64,000 nucleotides of DNA from Magnaporthiopsis rhizophila (taxonomy: Eukaryota; Ascomycota; Sordariomycetes; Magnaporthales; Magnaporthaceae), in NCBI GenBank assembly GCA_003049465.1, contig PYSS01000067.1, forward strand, positions 1-64,000, given 5' to 3'. Below are positions 21,533-33,000 of this stretch, in pieces (position 1 is the stretch's first letter; each line of letters opens with the position of its first letter). The position numbers were made by a program, and so were the translations under genes. The notes under the pieces were generated by a model. The model did not search any database. It was given only the letters and a program-made list of their open reading frames with translations, and had not been told where the DNA came from.

Positions 21533-22324
21533 ATGGCTTCGACTCTCCTCCGAACCTCGCCCGCCCTCCGCGGGGCTCTGCGCTTCAGGGCCATGAAGCC
21601 GGTTGCCGCCATGGCGACCGCCCAATTCGCCCGGGGCAAAGCGACTCTCCCAGACCTGGCCTGTAAGTCCTGTTTGCTGCGAAGCATTGGCGCTAGCCAA
21701 AGCAGGGGTTGTTCACGCCCAGTCTAATCTAATCCAATCCCCCACACAGACGACTACGGCGCCCTCGAGCCCTACATCTCGGGCCAGATCATGGAGCTTC
21801 ACCACGCCAAGCACCACCAGACCTACGTCAACGGCCTCAACAGCGCCCTGGACGCCATCGCCAAGGCGCAGGAGAAGGGCGACCCGTCGGCGGTGGCGGC
21901 GCAGGCGCCCATGATCAACTTCCACGGCGGCGGCCACCTCAATCACAAGCTCTTTTGGGAGAACCTGGCGCCGGCCAGCGGCAGCGGCGGCGGCGGCGGT
22001 GACCCGGACGGCAAGCTCAAGAGCGCCATCGAGTCCGGCTTCGGCTCGGTGGACGTTATGCGCAAGCAGATGAATGCGGCCCTGGCGGGGATCCAGGGCA
22101 GCGGGTGGGCCTGGCTCGTCAAGGACAAGAAGACGGGCGCGCTGTCGGTCGTGACGCGCGCCAACCAGGACCCCGTCACGGGCGCGCTCGAGCCGCTGCT
22201 CGGCATCGACGCCTGGGAGCACGCCTACTACCTGCAGTACCAGAACCGCAAGGCCGAGTACTTTGAGGCCATTTGGAACGTTGTCAACTGGAAGACGGTG
22301 GCTGCCAGGTTTGAGAAGGCGTGA
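21533..22324 (+). CDS. SOD2: Mitochondrial manganese superoxide dismutase
   Basis: Two exons, 21533..21662 and 21750..22324, 234 residues; GTAAGT donor and CACAG acceptor, with the split codon giving Tyr in LAYDYGALEPY. The first ~35 residues are rich in Arg, Ala and Ser with no acidic residues, a matrix-targeting presequence. The Fe/Mn-SOD fold is clear: the first metal His in MELHHAKHHQTY, the second in GGGHLNHKLFW and the Asp/His pair in GIDAWEHAYYLQYQN. A Gly-rich loop (SGSGGGGGDP) is longer than in many homologues. It converts superoxide to hydrogen peroxide in the matrix. Mn rather than Fe is inferred from mitochondrial targeting and family. Confidence 0.95.
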
Positions 22325-22783
22325 GGCGTGGTTTGCTTTCACCAGATACGCATGGTTGTACAATAGGAACGCTTTCAATGAGTGTATGAGTGAAGCTTGT
22401 AGTTGCAATCAAGACCTCACCAATGAAAATGAATGATATCGAAAGGATTGGCCTGTGATCATGTTGCATTTAAGGGGTGATGACGTCACGACAAGCCGCA
22501 ACATTCGAGGAACTATAAAGCCAAGATCACGCAAGATGCACAGCTCGGAAAGGTGTTTCAGCGGCAAGTCACGAGCAAGAACATGGGAGCACAAAGGCTG
22601 ATGCAGTTGGTCGAGTGATCCGATGGACAAAAGTTGCGCAGATCTGACTGCGTGCCACACGAGGATTTGCGATATTTTCCCGCAAAAGGCTGGGCGCAGA
22701 AAATATGGGAAAATGTTTTTGTTTTTTTTTCTGAACAAAAAAATCGATCGCTAATAACACAACTCGGCTTCTACATCGACCTC
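22325..22783. other. Intergenic between convergent SOD2 and PLC genes
   Basis: A 460-base interval, AT-richer than the flanking coding regions, with a T run near 22720. It probably holds the two 3' UTRs. No gene is seen. Confidence 0.6.
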
Positions 22784-24601
22784 TCACCGATCCTGAATCT
22801 CCATCTTGACCAGCAGCGTACCCGTCGTCTCGTGGCCCTTGAGATCCAACAACTGAATAAACGTCCAGCCGGCGTCTTTGGGTACGTACAGAAGCCGCAC
22901 GGCCGCGACGGCAAAGAGGGGGTTGCGGGCAAAGGAGTCGTCGCTCTTGACCAGCAGGCGCAGGAAGACGAGCTCGTCGTCGTCGTACTCCCACTCGAGC
23001 GTCTCGTCCCAGAGCGGGTCCGTCGGCTCGGGCGACTCCCTGCCGGGGCGCAAGAACCCCGTGAGGCGGTGGCGGCGGTACGGCCTCGTCTTGCGCTTGG
23101 TCTCGCCGCCGGGGTGTACGAGCGTGCAGGTCAGGTACAGCTTGACGCCGTCGGCGGCGGTGGCGCGCGCAGGAGGCAGCTGCACGTCGGTGGCGCCCGC
23201 GACGTGCAGGCGCAGGCGGCGGTGGGGTTGACGGCGGGCCATGGAGGCCAGGCCGAGCCCGCCGGGCCGCAGGTGGGCCGGCTTGAGGACGAAGCCGTCG
23301 GTGCCGGAGAAGAGGGCCTCGTTGATCTGCATGGCGGCGCCAAAGGTCTGCCAGTTGAGGGCGCAGACCTGGGCGCCCACGGCCCAGAACTGGCGCGGCT
23401 GCAGGTTGCGCGAGCTGATGCGCGTGCCCTTGGGGTAGACGCGCATCAGGTGGTGGGCGTTGTGGGCCGAGATGTTGCGCGCCGCATCGGGCAGGTGGCG
23501 CGCCAGCCCGGACTCGGACACGTTGATGAGGTGGTGGTGAGGCAGCGCCGGCTCCGCCTTGGCCGCCGCGTCCTCGAACCAGCTGTTGTTCTGCGGCTTG
23601 ACCGACTGCACGTACACGCCCAGCTCCGCGAGCGCGGGGATGATGACGCTGTTGGCCGCGGCGGCCTCCTTGCGCTTGCGCTTGTACTCGCGCCGCGCGT
23701 TGCGTTCCTCTTCTTCCTCGCTAGACGATGTGTCGCTGTCCGAGTCCGAGTCGTCGTTCTGCTCGTCCGGGAAGTGGTACTCGACCATGACCACCACCTT
23801 CGACCCGAGCTCCTCCAGCAGCACGTGCGGGCCGTACCCGGCCTCCTCGGCCGCACCCTTGTCGCGCACCGGCTTGCTCAGCAGCCGGTCGCCAAACACC
23901 TCGAGCATGATGTCGACGAGCCGCTGCTGGCCCTGCGCGTCGCAGTGGTTCTCGAGCGAGAGCAGGATCGGCGCCGCCCGGTAGCCCTGGCGGTGGCCCT
24001 CGGCGGCCTCCTCGGCGGCTTCGTGGTCGACGACGTCGCGGATCGTCTCGCACACGAGTCGGAACGGGATGTTGGACACGAGCGTGTAGCCGTGCGTGAC
24101 CTTGGGCTCGGATCTGTCGTCCGGGTTGTCCCACGCATCAATCTCGACGCAGCGCGAGCCCGTGCTGAGCGCCGTCTCGTAGCCCGTCGCGCACGACGCC
24201 CCGAAGAGCTGGTGTGCCAGCAGGTAGGTGTTGTGGCTCGAGCTGATAAAGTACTCGGGCAGCGGGCGCGACCGATCGGTCAGCGCCGCGGGGACTTGGA
24301 TGTGCGACTGCTCCAGGAGCGCCTTGAGCGCCGCCGTGGATGGCCGCCCGTCGTCGTCGGCGTCGACTCCAGCCTCGGCCTCGGTGAGGACCATGCGGTC
24401 GACCAGGTACGACCTCAGCGCCTGGCTGACGCGGAGCTGGTTCTTTGTGATTTCCGAGGCGCGCCCGCCGTGGCCGCCGCCGGCGACCGTCGTTGAATCG
24501 ATCTCTTCGCCCTTGTCATCGTCCTCGCTATCCCCCCTTTTCTCGGGGTTTGACGAGAAGGGGTTTAGGCCGGATAGACGTTTGGTTAAATCCACAGACA
24601 T
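22784..24601 (-). CDS. Phosphoinositide-specific phospholipase C (X, Y and C2 domains)
   Basis: Single exon, 605 residues from the ATG at 24601 (MSVDLTKRL); a longer open frame upstream would add 48 residues of unlikely composition. The X domain covers about residues 112-270 with catalytic His 123 in SSSHNTYL, the metal-site CVEIDAWD, the second His 170 in VTHGYTLVSN and SLENHCD. An acidic linker with an Asp/Ser/Glu run separates it from the Y domain (SWFEDAA ... FGAAMQINEALFSGTDGFVLKP). A C2-like region closes the protein. There is no PH domain or clear EF hand, as in several short fungal PLCs. It should hydrolyse PIP2 to IP3 and diacylglycerol at membranes in a calcium-dependent way. Paralogue identity (PLC-1 versus others) is not assigned. 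Confidence 0.92.
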   Translation of the reverse strand: MSVDLTKRLSGLNPFSSNPEKRGDSEDDDKGEEIDSTTVAGGGHGGRASEITKNQLRVSQALRSYLVDRMVLTEAEAGVDADDDGRPSTAALKALLEQSHIQVPAALTDRSRPLPEYFISSSHNTYLLAHQLFGASCATGYETALSTGSRCVEIDAWDNPDDRSEPKVTHGYTLVSNIPFRLVCETIRDVVDHEAAEEAAEGHRQGYRAAPILLSLENHCDAQGQQRLVDIMLEVFGDRLLSKPVRDKGAAEEAGYGPHVLLEELGSKVVVMVEYHFPDEQNDDSDSDSDTSSSEEEEERNARREYKRKRKEAAAANSVIIPALAELGVYVQSVKPQNNSWFEDAAAKAEPALPHHHLINVSESGLARHLPDAARNISAHNAHHLMRVYPKGTRISSRNLQPRQFWAVGAQVCALNWQTFGAAMQINEALFSGTDGFVLKPAHLRPGGLGLASMARRQPHRRLRLHVAGATDVQLPPARATAADGVKLYLTCTLVHPGGETKRKTRPYRRHRLTGFLRPGRESPEPTDPLWDETLEWEYDDDELVFLRLLVKSDDSFARNPLFAVAAVRLLYVPKDAGWTFIQLLDLKGHETTGTLLVKMEIQDR

Positions 24602-25636
24602 GTTGTGTTTTTGTCGAGGGCGCGCAGCTGCGCACGGAGGAACGGCAGAAAGACTCTCTAGCAGGAATCCTATGTGGAGGGCAAAGGGGAGAGACAAAGA
24701 GAGAGATAGAGAGTTCAGAGCAATAGGGACGACGAGGCGAAACACGGCCCAAAAAATAGGTCAGCCAGGCCAGGCAGGGGCTAGACAAGCGTGACGGGCA
24801 AAGATGCATGTGGTGAGCTAGGCAAATGTGGCAGAGCAGCTGAGCATTGAGAGGGGTGTCCCTCGTGTGTGTGGGATCGACACAAGTGTGTACAGGGCGA
24901 CCTAGCAAAGTCAATTGACAGCGCTAACTGCTGACGCGGTTTCAGCGGCCAAAAAAGCTACGCTCTCTGCTTGCGACGCGACCAACACGACGCCAACGGC
25001 AACGGCTGCAGGCGACGGGCAGGCTATGATGCCATTCCATGCCATGATGCCCCTCAATCAGCGTCGTCAGCTTTCCCAGCCAAGAGCCACTTGGAACTGG
25101 GTCGGTGGGGTTTGCAGGTGATCAAAGGTGCGACTCGGCGTGCCGAGGGAGACGAGGGAGTTTTGCCTCTTCCATGGTTGCCAAGTTATTTCAGTGCGCT
25201 TACCTGTTCGTCCGCACGTAGCGTAGGCAGGCTTCCAGGATCCAACACCCATCCACATGTACATGGCACTGGCCTGGACCAGTCTGGTACGCAGCGCAAA
25301 CTGCAGGGAATGAGTGACACGCAGGAGACTGGCACAGACCATCCGGGGCAGAAGTGTCAGGATAAAAATACATATAACAAGAAAAAATAGAAATTATGTG
25401 TCGCAGAGACATATACATAGGGGTATCCAAATATCGAGGCCTCGCCTCGCGAACAGGCCGAAAATAAAGTTGCTCGGTATGTACACCAGGAGCTTTTGTG
25501 GTAACGCTATGCTAACAGCAGATAAATGAACGGTGTGTTTCTCGTGCGTTGAACGTAGAGGACGAAGAAAGGAATGTATAGCCCTTGGAAGGATTGGAAG
25601 CAATCGCTCTCGTGGCGGCAGCGGCGGCGGCCTGTC
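24602..25636. other. Intergenic upstream of PLC
   Basis: About 1 kb. It contains a GA-rich tract near 24690-24715, likely in the PLC leader, and the 3' flank of the next minus-strand gene. No gene is supported. Confidence 0.55.
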
Positions 25637-26527
25637 TCATATTGACGCAGCCACTACGTAAACGAGCCATGACGAGGCGATGTACAATGCCAGCTTCGTT
25701 GCGACTCCGACACGACGAACGCCCGAATCGACGGCCGCCGCCGCGTTGTCGCTCGGCGGGAGGTCCACGACCTGGCCCGTCGCCGCCGAAAGGACCTTGC
25801 CCGTCGGGTACTCGATGTTGTAGACGGGCTGGTTCGTCAGCACCGACGGCACGCCCAGCCCAGACTTGCACTTGGGCTGGTTCTCGCCCGCGGCCCAGTC
25901 GGGCGGCGTGCAGACCTCGTCGTGGCCCCACGAGCAGATGGGGTCGAGCACGTTGTAGAGCACGTAGTTCTTGGCCACCCAGCTGCTGGGCTTCGACGAA
26001 ACGCAGCTGTACAGGAAGTTGATGCTGTTGGATGCGCTTAGCGGCAGCTTGCGGTCCGGCGTGTGGAGCAGCGATGAGCACGCCTCGGGCTTGGCCTCGC
26101 GGTACTCCATGGCGATGGCGCCGCCGGCCGTCGGGTTCGCGCGCGCCGACGAGCCCGTGGTGAGGAAGTTCCATGCGTCGTAGCTGACGTCGAAGGCGCC
26201 CTCGGACTGGTCGACGCGCAGCAGGTGGACGGTGCGCCCCTCGTAGCTGAGCGAGATGCAGATCTTGTCGCAGTCGACGGTGCCGGGCCAGTACGCGATG
26301 CGGTTCGTGTCGACCTTGCAGCCGAGCACACCGACCGACGACGAGTACTGCGAGTGCGGCGTGGCCCACACCGTGCCCTCGGCTTGCTGGGCGAAGGCGC
26401 CGGGGAGGAGAAAGAGCCGTGATGATGATGTCGGCGCGAGGAGGTCAAGGAGCTGGAGAGCGGCGGCGCCGCAGATCGCGCTGATCAGCGGCCGGCGCCG
26501 TAGGGAAGGGAGCGTGGGACAACGCAT
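25637..26527 (-). CDS. Secreted, probably GPI-anchored protein of unknown function
   Basis: Single exon, 296 residues. A long hydrophobic N-terminus ends near AFAQQ, a plausible signal peptide. The central domain carries seven or more Cys residues (GVLGCKVD, DCDKICI, EACSSL, YSCVSS, PICSWG, EVCTPP, PKCKSG) and a conserved-looking stretch CISLSYEGRTVHLLRVD with DVSYDAWNFL. This pattern resembles a family of fungal secreted proteins sometimes described as double-psi-barrel-like, but I cannot confirm that fold. The C-terminus is a Ser/Ala region followed by a hydrophobic segment, as for a GPI anchor. Neighbours give no functional hint. Confidence 0.75.
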   Translation of the reverse strand: MRCPTLPSLRRRPLISAICGAAALQLLDLLAPTSSSRLFLLPGAFAQQAEGTVWATPHSQYSSSVGVLGCKVDTNRIAYWPGTVDCDKICISLSYEGRTVHLLRVDQSEGAFDVSYDAWNFLTTGSSARANPTAGGAIAMEYREAKPEACSSLLHTPDRKLPLSASNSINFLYSCVSSKPSSWVAKNYVLYNVLDPICSWGHDEVCTPPDWAAGENQPKCKSGLGVPSVLTNQPVYNIEYPTGKVLSAATGQVVDLPPSDNAAAAVDSGVRRVGVATKLALYIASSWLVYVVAASI

Positions 26528-28095
26528 GGCGTGTGCATGAGGCGCAACTACGAGGAACCGAGCCAGGGCAGGAGGGGAATAAAAGAATGCAAGGGGCGAT
26601 GTAGACGCCGATATATGTTTCTACTAAAAGACTGAATGAGTGGCTTGCCGCCGGTGCGGCCTGGGTTGTTCGGCTCAGCTACCGAGTGAGGGCATCAACA
26701 CGCGACATCGACATGGTTGTGTTGGCGACCGGGTCAGACGCAAAAGAAAAGAGAGATAAAAAGAGACTCCATGCGCGCGAGGCCTGGGGTGGGTTGGGGG
26801 ACCAGCGAAAACTCGTTCCCACCGCGGCGGCAGCAAACTCTCAAGCCTCCTCCCTTGTCCTAATTTCCGATCGTCAGCCCTTGCGCCAACTGCGATTGGG
26901 TGGACCGTGGAACTGACGCAGGAACGGGCAGGTCCGGGAGGTGAAGGGTCCATCTCCACGCTTTTAGCAGCCAATCACGCTTCTCAGTCCCTAAATGTGG
27001 AGGAGTCGAAAAAGACGCTACTGAAAAAAAAAAAAAAAAAAAGAGGGAGGAAAAACGCGGCCACGGGCCCGCAGCCGAGCTGTGACCAGCCAAAGCCCTA
27101 GGCTGTTTTCGATGGCCTGAGAGAGGGACCAACTCTCGACCTTCTTGTTGCTCGGCTTGGCATCCGGGTACGGCGCTCCAACCAACTGAGCTATGGGATC
27201 TGTTGGTGCTCGACGACGAAGGATCATGGCGCCGCTATGGTCGCGGTGTCGGAGAGGGAGGCCTGTGGGAGGGCATCGTCGGGAGAGGGAAAGATGCTCG
27301 GGATGTGGGGGGACGGGGACAACGGCTCTGATTTCCACCGCAACAGACCGGTCACAGCAAAACACGTCCAAGAGGAGTTCGCAGCCGCAAGTCACTGTTG
27401 GCCCCTGAATACCAAAGAGCCTACTAAGAGGTATAAATTGCTGTTCGCTGGCCGCCGATTATGGGGTTTGTATGCCTGACAAGGCACGCCTGTTGGAAGC
27501 AAAGACGATTGCCGACTGATCAGATCGTCGCAAGGGGCCCACTGATAAAGTCTAGCAGCTGCCAGGGTGTGGATAGCATTCGATGTCGTGCTCGGCTCCG
27601 ATGCCGCAATCCCCGGAGCACTTCCGCCAGCTAGAGCCTCAACCCCCGTTCCATCTCGGCCGGTATCAACTTGAATGCATGATTCATATTGAGGCAGGCC
27701 GCTCGCGGCGTTTTTGCCGCTTCGGATATTTAGGTCTCAGATGGTGCGTCATTGTCTGGTTCGTGGCAGACCATCGTTGGGACGATTAACACGATCCATG
27801 CTCTTTGTTCCCGCCCAACCGGCGGCCGATAATCTCCAGCCAATCAGCCATGGAGTCCCTCACACCGTTTCACACACCACCTGGTTGCAGGCGCCGTGTC
27901 TATCGGCTCGGGGGTCCAGGACGAGTCACGACCCCGGCGGATCCGTCGGCATTGATAAACCTCTCGCGGCAGTTCGGTGTCCTCGAGCTCCCGTAACGGC
28001 ATCGAGATAAAGAAAGCCGAAGCGAGTCTTCGACGACCTGGGTCTCTGTTCCTTGTTCCTTCCCTCGCGACCACCTGGGATGACGACGACGAACC
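26528..28095. other. Divergent intergenic region
   Basis: 1.57 kb between the GPI-type gene and the next plus-strand gene. It contains an A run at about 27024-27041 and a degraded tRNA-like element. No protein gene is supported. Confidence 0.55.
27112..27200 (-). pseudogene. Degenerate tRNA-like sequence
   Basis: On the minus strand the 5' part has a perfect D arm and A box (TAGCTCAGTTGG followed by GGAGC). Downstream, GAGAG and CTCTC form a T-like stem with an AGGTC variable loop. However, the loop is TTGGTCC instead of TTCGANN, the acceptor halves pair poorly, no anticodon stem can be drawn and no T4 terminator follows. It reads as a decayed tRNA gene or a tRNA-derived repeat rather than a functional gene. 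Confidence 0.4.
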
Positions 28096-30044
28096 ATGCG
28101 AACCCCCGTACTCAGCCCTTTGGCCGCCGCCGTGTTCTGCGCCCTCTTTCCGCCGCTAGTGTCCTCGAATGCACCCTCGATCGACCCACGACTGTCCTCC
28201 TCGAACCCGTTAGCCCCTAGCCCAGAAGCCACGCGCCGGAATGCCTTCAAGATCTTCAACGCCGTCCACTCGGCGGCTCGCCAGTGGGGCTCGTCTCTCG
28301 ACCACAACGGCATGTCGTTTTTCCTCGCCACCGTGCCCGAGGGCAACGTGTTCTTCCACGGCGCCTCGACGCCAGACAGGCCCGAGGGCATGGAGTGGCT
28401 CGCATTCGAGATTGAGCACTCGCAGGTTTTTGCCCGGTCCGCGGACCTGGACGAAGAAGAAGTCTCCTCCCCAGCGGGTGGGAAGCAAGAGCCTGCGAGA
28501 GGGGCTAGTTGGCACGATCTTTTTCGCTACGAAGGGCACGGAAGCAAGAGTCTCTTGACCGGAGCCGCGCCGCACCCGGCAATTCCCAAAGATCAACAAC
28601 AACACCCGATGGCCTTGTCGGACGGCCGTGTTAGCAACAACGACAGCGGCGGCGACGGCGGGAGGCCCAGACCGCCCAGGCGCTCTGGCCCCGGCTACCT
28701 CCAAACCTACCGGGCGCAGCGCCAGCTCAACCTGCTTTACATCGACGGCATGGCCGCCGGCAAGTGCCCGTACGGGCCGCTCGACACGCAGGACTACGTG
28801 CTGCTCGACTGGGACGTAGAAGAAGGCGAGCGCAGGAAGCCCGGCTTCGGCTGGAGCATCGAGCTCGCGCGCGCTCATCAGCTGTGCGACGTCGTCGCCA
28901 AGAAGTGGGAAGACGCCGGCACGCCCATCGACGGCTTCGTGCGCATGGAGGCCGGGTTCGAGATCATCTACTGCCACTTCGAGGACGGCGGCGGCCTGGA
29001 GCGCATTGCAGTCGACGTCAGCCCCTATAAAAACCAGACGGGTTGGGTAGACTGGGAGGCTTCCTCATTTGAGTGGCTGCGGGCATGCTCGCTGAGATAT
29101 GTGCGTATATCCTACGATCTTCGCCTGTTGTTTCCCTTATCTTTTACTTTCTGCCCCGACGTGCCTTGCTGACGAAACTTTTTTTTCCGCGATCATGTTA
29201 GAACGGCTTCCCCGCCGAAAGAATAACCATCGACTGGTCGAGCATGGTCTCGGCCTTCTTCTACGACGTCAACCTTACGAACCCGGACCCGAGGCGCCCC
29301 GAGCTCCCGCGGGTCGTCAACACCACCCGCTGGCAGCGCCAGGCTATCAAACAAAAAGTCGACGAGGTCCTCGGGGAGCGACACCCGGCGAAGAGACACG
29401 GTCAGAGTCCCCAACCAAACATCAACTGGCAGGGAGTGGTGGATTCTATCGTGACCAGATACTCGGACCGGCTCGCCGCGCTGGCCAGCGGCACCCTGTC
29501 TGCCAGCGAGTCGCACTCCATGATCAACTTCCTACTCTCGCCCTTCACCAGCACCGCCAGCCCCACCCCCTACCGCCCGTCGCTTGAGCGCTGCTCGTCG
29601 CTATATCTGGAGCCCGCGCTCGCGCACAACGGCACCTCGTCCTGGACGGCCCAGGACGAGCTCATCAGCGCGGCCGTGGGGACCGTTTCGCGTCGCATCT
29701 GCCAGGTGCTCATCGACGCGTGGGTGGTGCTCAGTACTGGCTCCCAACAACAACAGCAGCAGCAGCAGCAGGAGGAGAAGGAAGTGAAGACGACGGCGGT
29801 TAGTGTGGACGAGTCGATGGCGCAGCTCGTTGGTCAGCTCGGCTGGAGCACGTGGCGCGAGTGTGGGAGGTGCGCGTCGCCGCTCGAGATCTGCTTCGTG
29901 GCCATGTTCCCCGTCGGCACGCCCGAGGACCACTACGCGCCCCGATGCAAGAACGCCAGCGAGCTGGGCTGGGACATGGGCACAAACTACTGGCTGTGGC
30001 CCGTGGATGGTGCTGGGGGCTCTTCGGCTATGTCGGGCGAGTAG
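28096..30044 (+). CDS. Secreted protein of unknown function
   Basis: Two exons, 28096..29100 and 29202..30044 (GTGCGT donor, GTTAG acceptor), 615 residues. A signal peptide is likely (LAAAVFCALFPPLVSS). The rest has no domain I recognise. Regular features include GPGYLQTYRAQRQLNLLYIDG, FGWSIELARAHQLCDVV, IDGFVRMEAGFEIIYCHFED and NASELGWDMG. Several N-glycosylation sequons occur (NQTG, NLTN, NTTR, NGTS) and a 9-Gln tract sits near residue 553. Conserved-looking Cys and aromatic residues suggest a folded extracellular or lumenal protein, possibly an enzyme, but no catalytic motif is visible. It stands alone between large spacers. Confidence 0.78.
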
Positions 30045-33000
30045 ACGCCGAGGCTCTCCTGAGTTGAGGCACTAAGGTAGGTAGATAGTTAGGTAGGTAT
30101 CAACCTACCTACCAGGCACCTGTAGTCACACTATCACGGTTTTTCCGGGAGTGCGATGGGCCGTGTGTGATGTTGTGCTGCTTTCGGTCTATGTCATGCA
30201 AGACAAAGCGACACACCGATGGATACAGGGGCGAGCTCTACCGCGGACGGCAGCAGTGAAGGTTCCCGAGACGCGCAGGACAGAAGACAGCCTTGACCGA
30301 GCTTGATGCTTTCTATCTCGGACATTCCCACTTGACCAGCGTGTCGCTCCAGCTCCGCTAAAACCCGGCCGGGTCTTACACCCGCATTTCCGTTCCCATC
30401 AAAGCGGACCCATCACAATGGCTCTTACCATCACCTGACGAATGCGCGACACCTGTCATCCGTTCTGGGACATAGGCGGTGCCCACAAACAGCAGGCACA
30501 GGAACACCCGACCGCTTTTGGTCTCATCTTCACGACTCATTGAACGCACAAGGACAGAGTCGGGATAGAAAACGCAGCAGTGGGGGGACGGGAGGATCAG
30601 TGGGTTGTGGTCTGTGGGACGCAGCACCGCTCGTCATCCATTGTGGGCCGTCTCTCTCAGGGGCGACGACGACAGGAAGAGAATGGGGAATGGGTCTCGA
30701 AGACTGGGGGCGTCGGCTCTCGGGATCATGACGAGGCGTTTACGAGGCTGAACGACAAAAGAAGGAAAAATGAGAGAAAAAAAAAGCCTCGCCGCATGAC
30801 TGCGGCGTTTTTCCGCCCGAGAGACGAGCAAAGTAATGCAATAGTGAAATGGCAACCACCCTGGATTTGATAAGACGGGAACAAAGTTGCCCAGCGTGGG
30901 GGCCTGCACCCATCCTTTGCCGAGCGGCGTGGAGGGACAGCAATATCCACATTGGGAAGAGTGGTGTGAGCACACAGCAGAGGGAGTCAGCCCAGCCTCG
31001 TTGCCTGCCTGGCCTCTTGCGTTGTGTCGCTTCCAGCCAGCTTATTGCTTAGGTAGACATTTGGCCACATGATCGATCTGTCGTGTGCCCTTTTGGCCGG
31101 GCTGGGAAAGGTTCGGGCGAGTGGTTAATGGGATTTACGACTCCGTCTTGTTGGGCCTGCATTGCACTGGCAGGGTCGTCTTACCCTCCAGCACCAACAG
31201 AGGAAGCGCCCCGCAGGTCGGACGATTTGTAGTACAACAGAGAGCACACCGCCTGCATCCCGGCAGCGTGTGCACCTATAGGAGACGCGACAGAACTCGG
31301 CCGGCGGTTTGCACGGATAGTGGGAGGAACACACAGCACCGATCCCGGGGACGCCAACAAACGCAAGGGAGAAAAAATAGAAGAAAAAAAGGTAGGGAGT
31401 GAGCATTGCGTGTTGGCCGCGGGCAAAGATGCAGACGATATGCTGCCCATTCCTCAATGCCCAAGACTCACGTTCTCTCAAGTTCTCCTCGAGCCTGCCC
31501 AACGCCCAAGCAGGAAGCAGCAAAAACAAACGCAAAAACCATCCAATCCCATCACAGACAGGCCCGCGCTTGCCACGCATCCCCTGCTAGTGAGGGGCGA
31601 CTTGCAGCGTGGGGCCGTCGCGTTCTTCTTAGTTGCATTCCTGGTGGGCAAGCCCAAGGAGGCCCAAGGCCAGGGCTGATGGCGGGGGCGAAAAATATTG
31701 GGCCAAAGCAGATCCACTGGAGTGCGTTAGGTGACCGCCCGGGGAAAGCCCAAGTTCGCGAGCGCGGGGCAGCTCTTCTCCCTGGCCTGTCCCTGCCCCA
31801 CGCTTTTTGTTGAGGGGTGAGCGTCGAACGACACTCTGCCATGCTCTGCAAGAGTTTGGAGGAAAGAAAGACGGATTGAGAGTCTGTTACCACTACCAAT
31901 GCTATGGAGGCCCGACTACCTGCCCAACGCAAGTACAGACCGCTACCGAGAAAATCATACATATTAATATTTTGCAGATCTGGCCATACACAGCCCTGCC
32001 CTCTTAAACGTGTATGTATGGTGATCGATGGCTCGAGAGGCGGGTTGTCGCTGGATACCTCTCCCCGCCGAGAAAGCAAGTCTTACAGACTGCTGCGTTC
32101 TGCGCTGTTTGCATTGCCTGCCTGCGCATCAGATGGAGCTCTGGTGGGACCGGACAAAGTTGCCAAACACCACCCCACCCGGAAATTTGGTGGTTCTGCG
32201 GGAGTTGGGCCAGGGGTAGCTCGCCGAGGCCGGCGGGTCTTTGATGTCATACACCTGTTGTGCTAACAAATCACGGCCTCTCCTTGGACCGCCTCAACTG
32301 TGTTCCCTTTGGCCCCTCTGTAGATCTTGGTGGGATGGCGGTCCAGCAGGTATCAAACAGGTGGCAGCTGGCTCTCCTCAACACGAAATTCTAGGCGCCC
32401 AGAAGCTCTCGGGCTGCTCGGCTCCCCTCAACAGACCAACGTTACACACGACAGTCAGGTGCCCTCACGGCGGCATCTGGATCGAGCCCGAGGGAAGCGA
32501 GGGGTGGGTGGAGGCCACGTCGGGCTGCAAAAGGGCAACCCGTTACCCGGGAAAGAACGGTTTCGTTTATTTTTCTGCGGCTTAGAAAGTGGCAGAAACA
32601 CGGCAGACGGCTAGCATCATGGGATAGCATCCTCAAATCCATATTGATGAAGGGCGGGGTGTGATGTAAAGTGACATGGGCGAAAAAAAAAACACACGAC
32701 CAAAACGCTTCTCTCCGTACCGGCTTTCACTGTTCAAGGTTCCGTCCAGTGCCAGTCGACCCACGGCCAACCGTCCATAGCCCCGTCTCGTAGGTAGATC
32801 TAGAAGCTACACCCCAGCACCGGATGCACGCACTCGTCCGACGGCGATGGAGAAACCAGGGAGCAGGGAGGGGTACCACTTTGACGGGCATTGATGCAGA
32901 CCAGGTCCGGACTCCGGGAGCTGTCCCTGCTACAGTACAACGGCAGGGCAGCTTGACGCCACCAACTCGAGGTACCGTAACCGTCTCTCATGCAGCTCCA

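Noticed and set aside
22634..24496. 620-codon open frame opposite the PLC gene
   Set aside because: Mirror frame of a GC-biased gene. The PLC X/Y motifs are on the other strand.
24602..24745. 48-residue extension of PLC
   Set aside because: Ser/Leu-rich translation of a GA-repeat tract; the ATG at 24601 gives the family-typical start.
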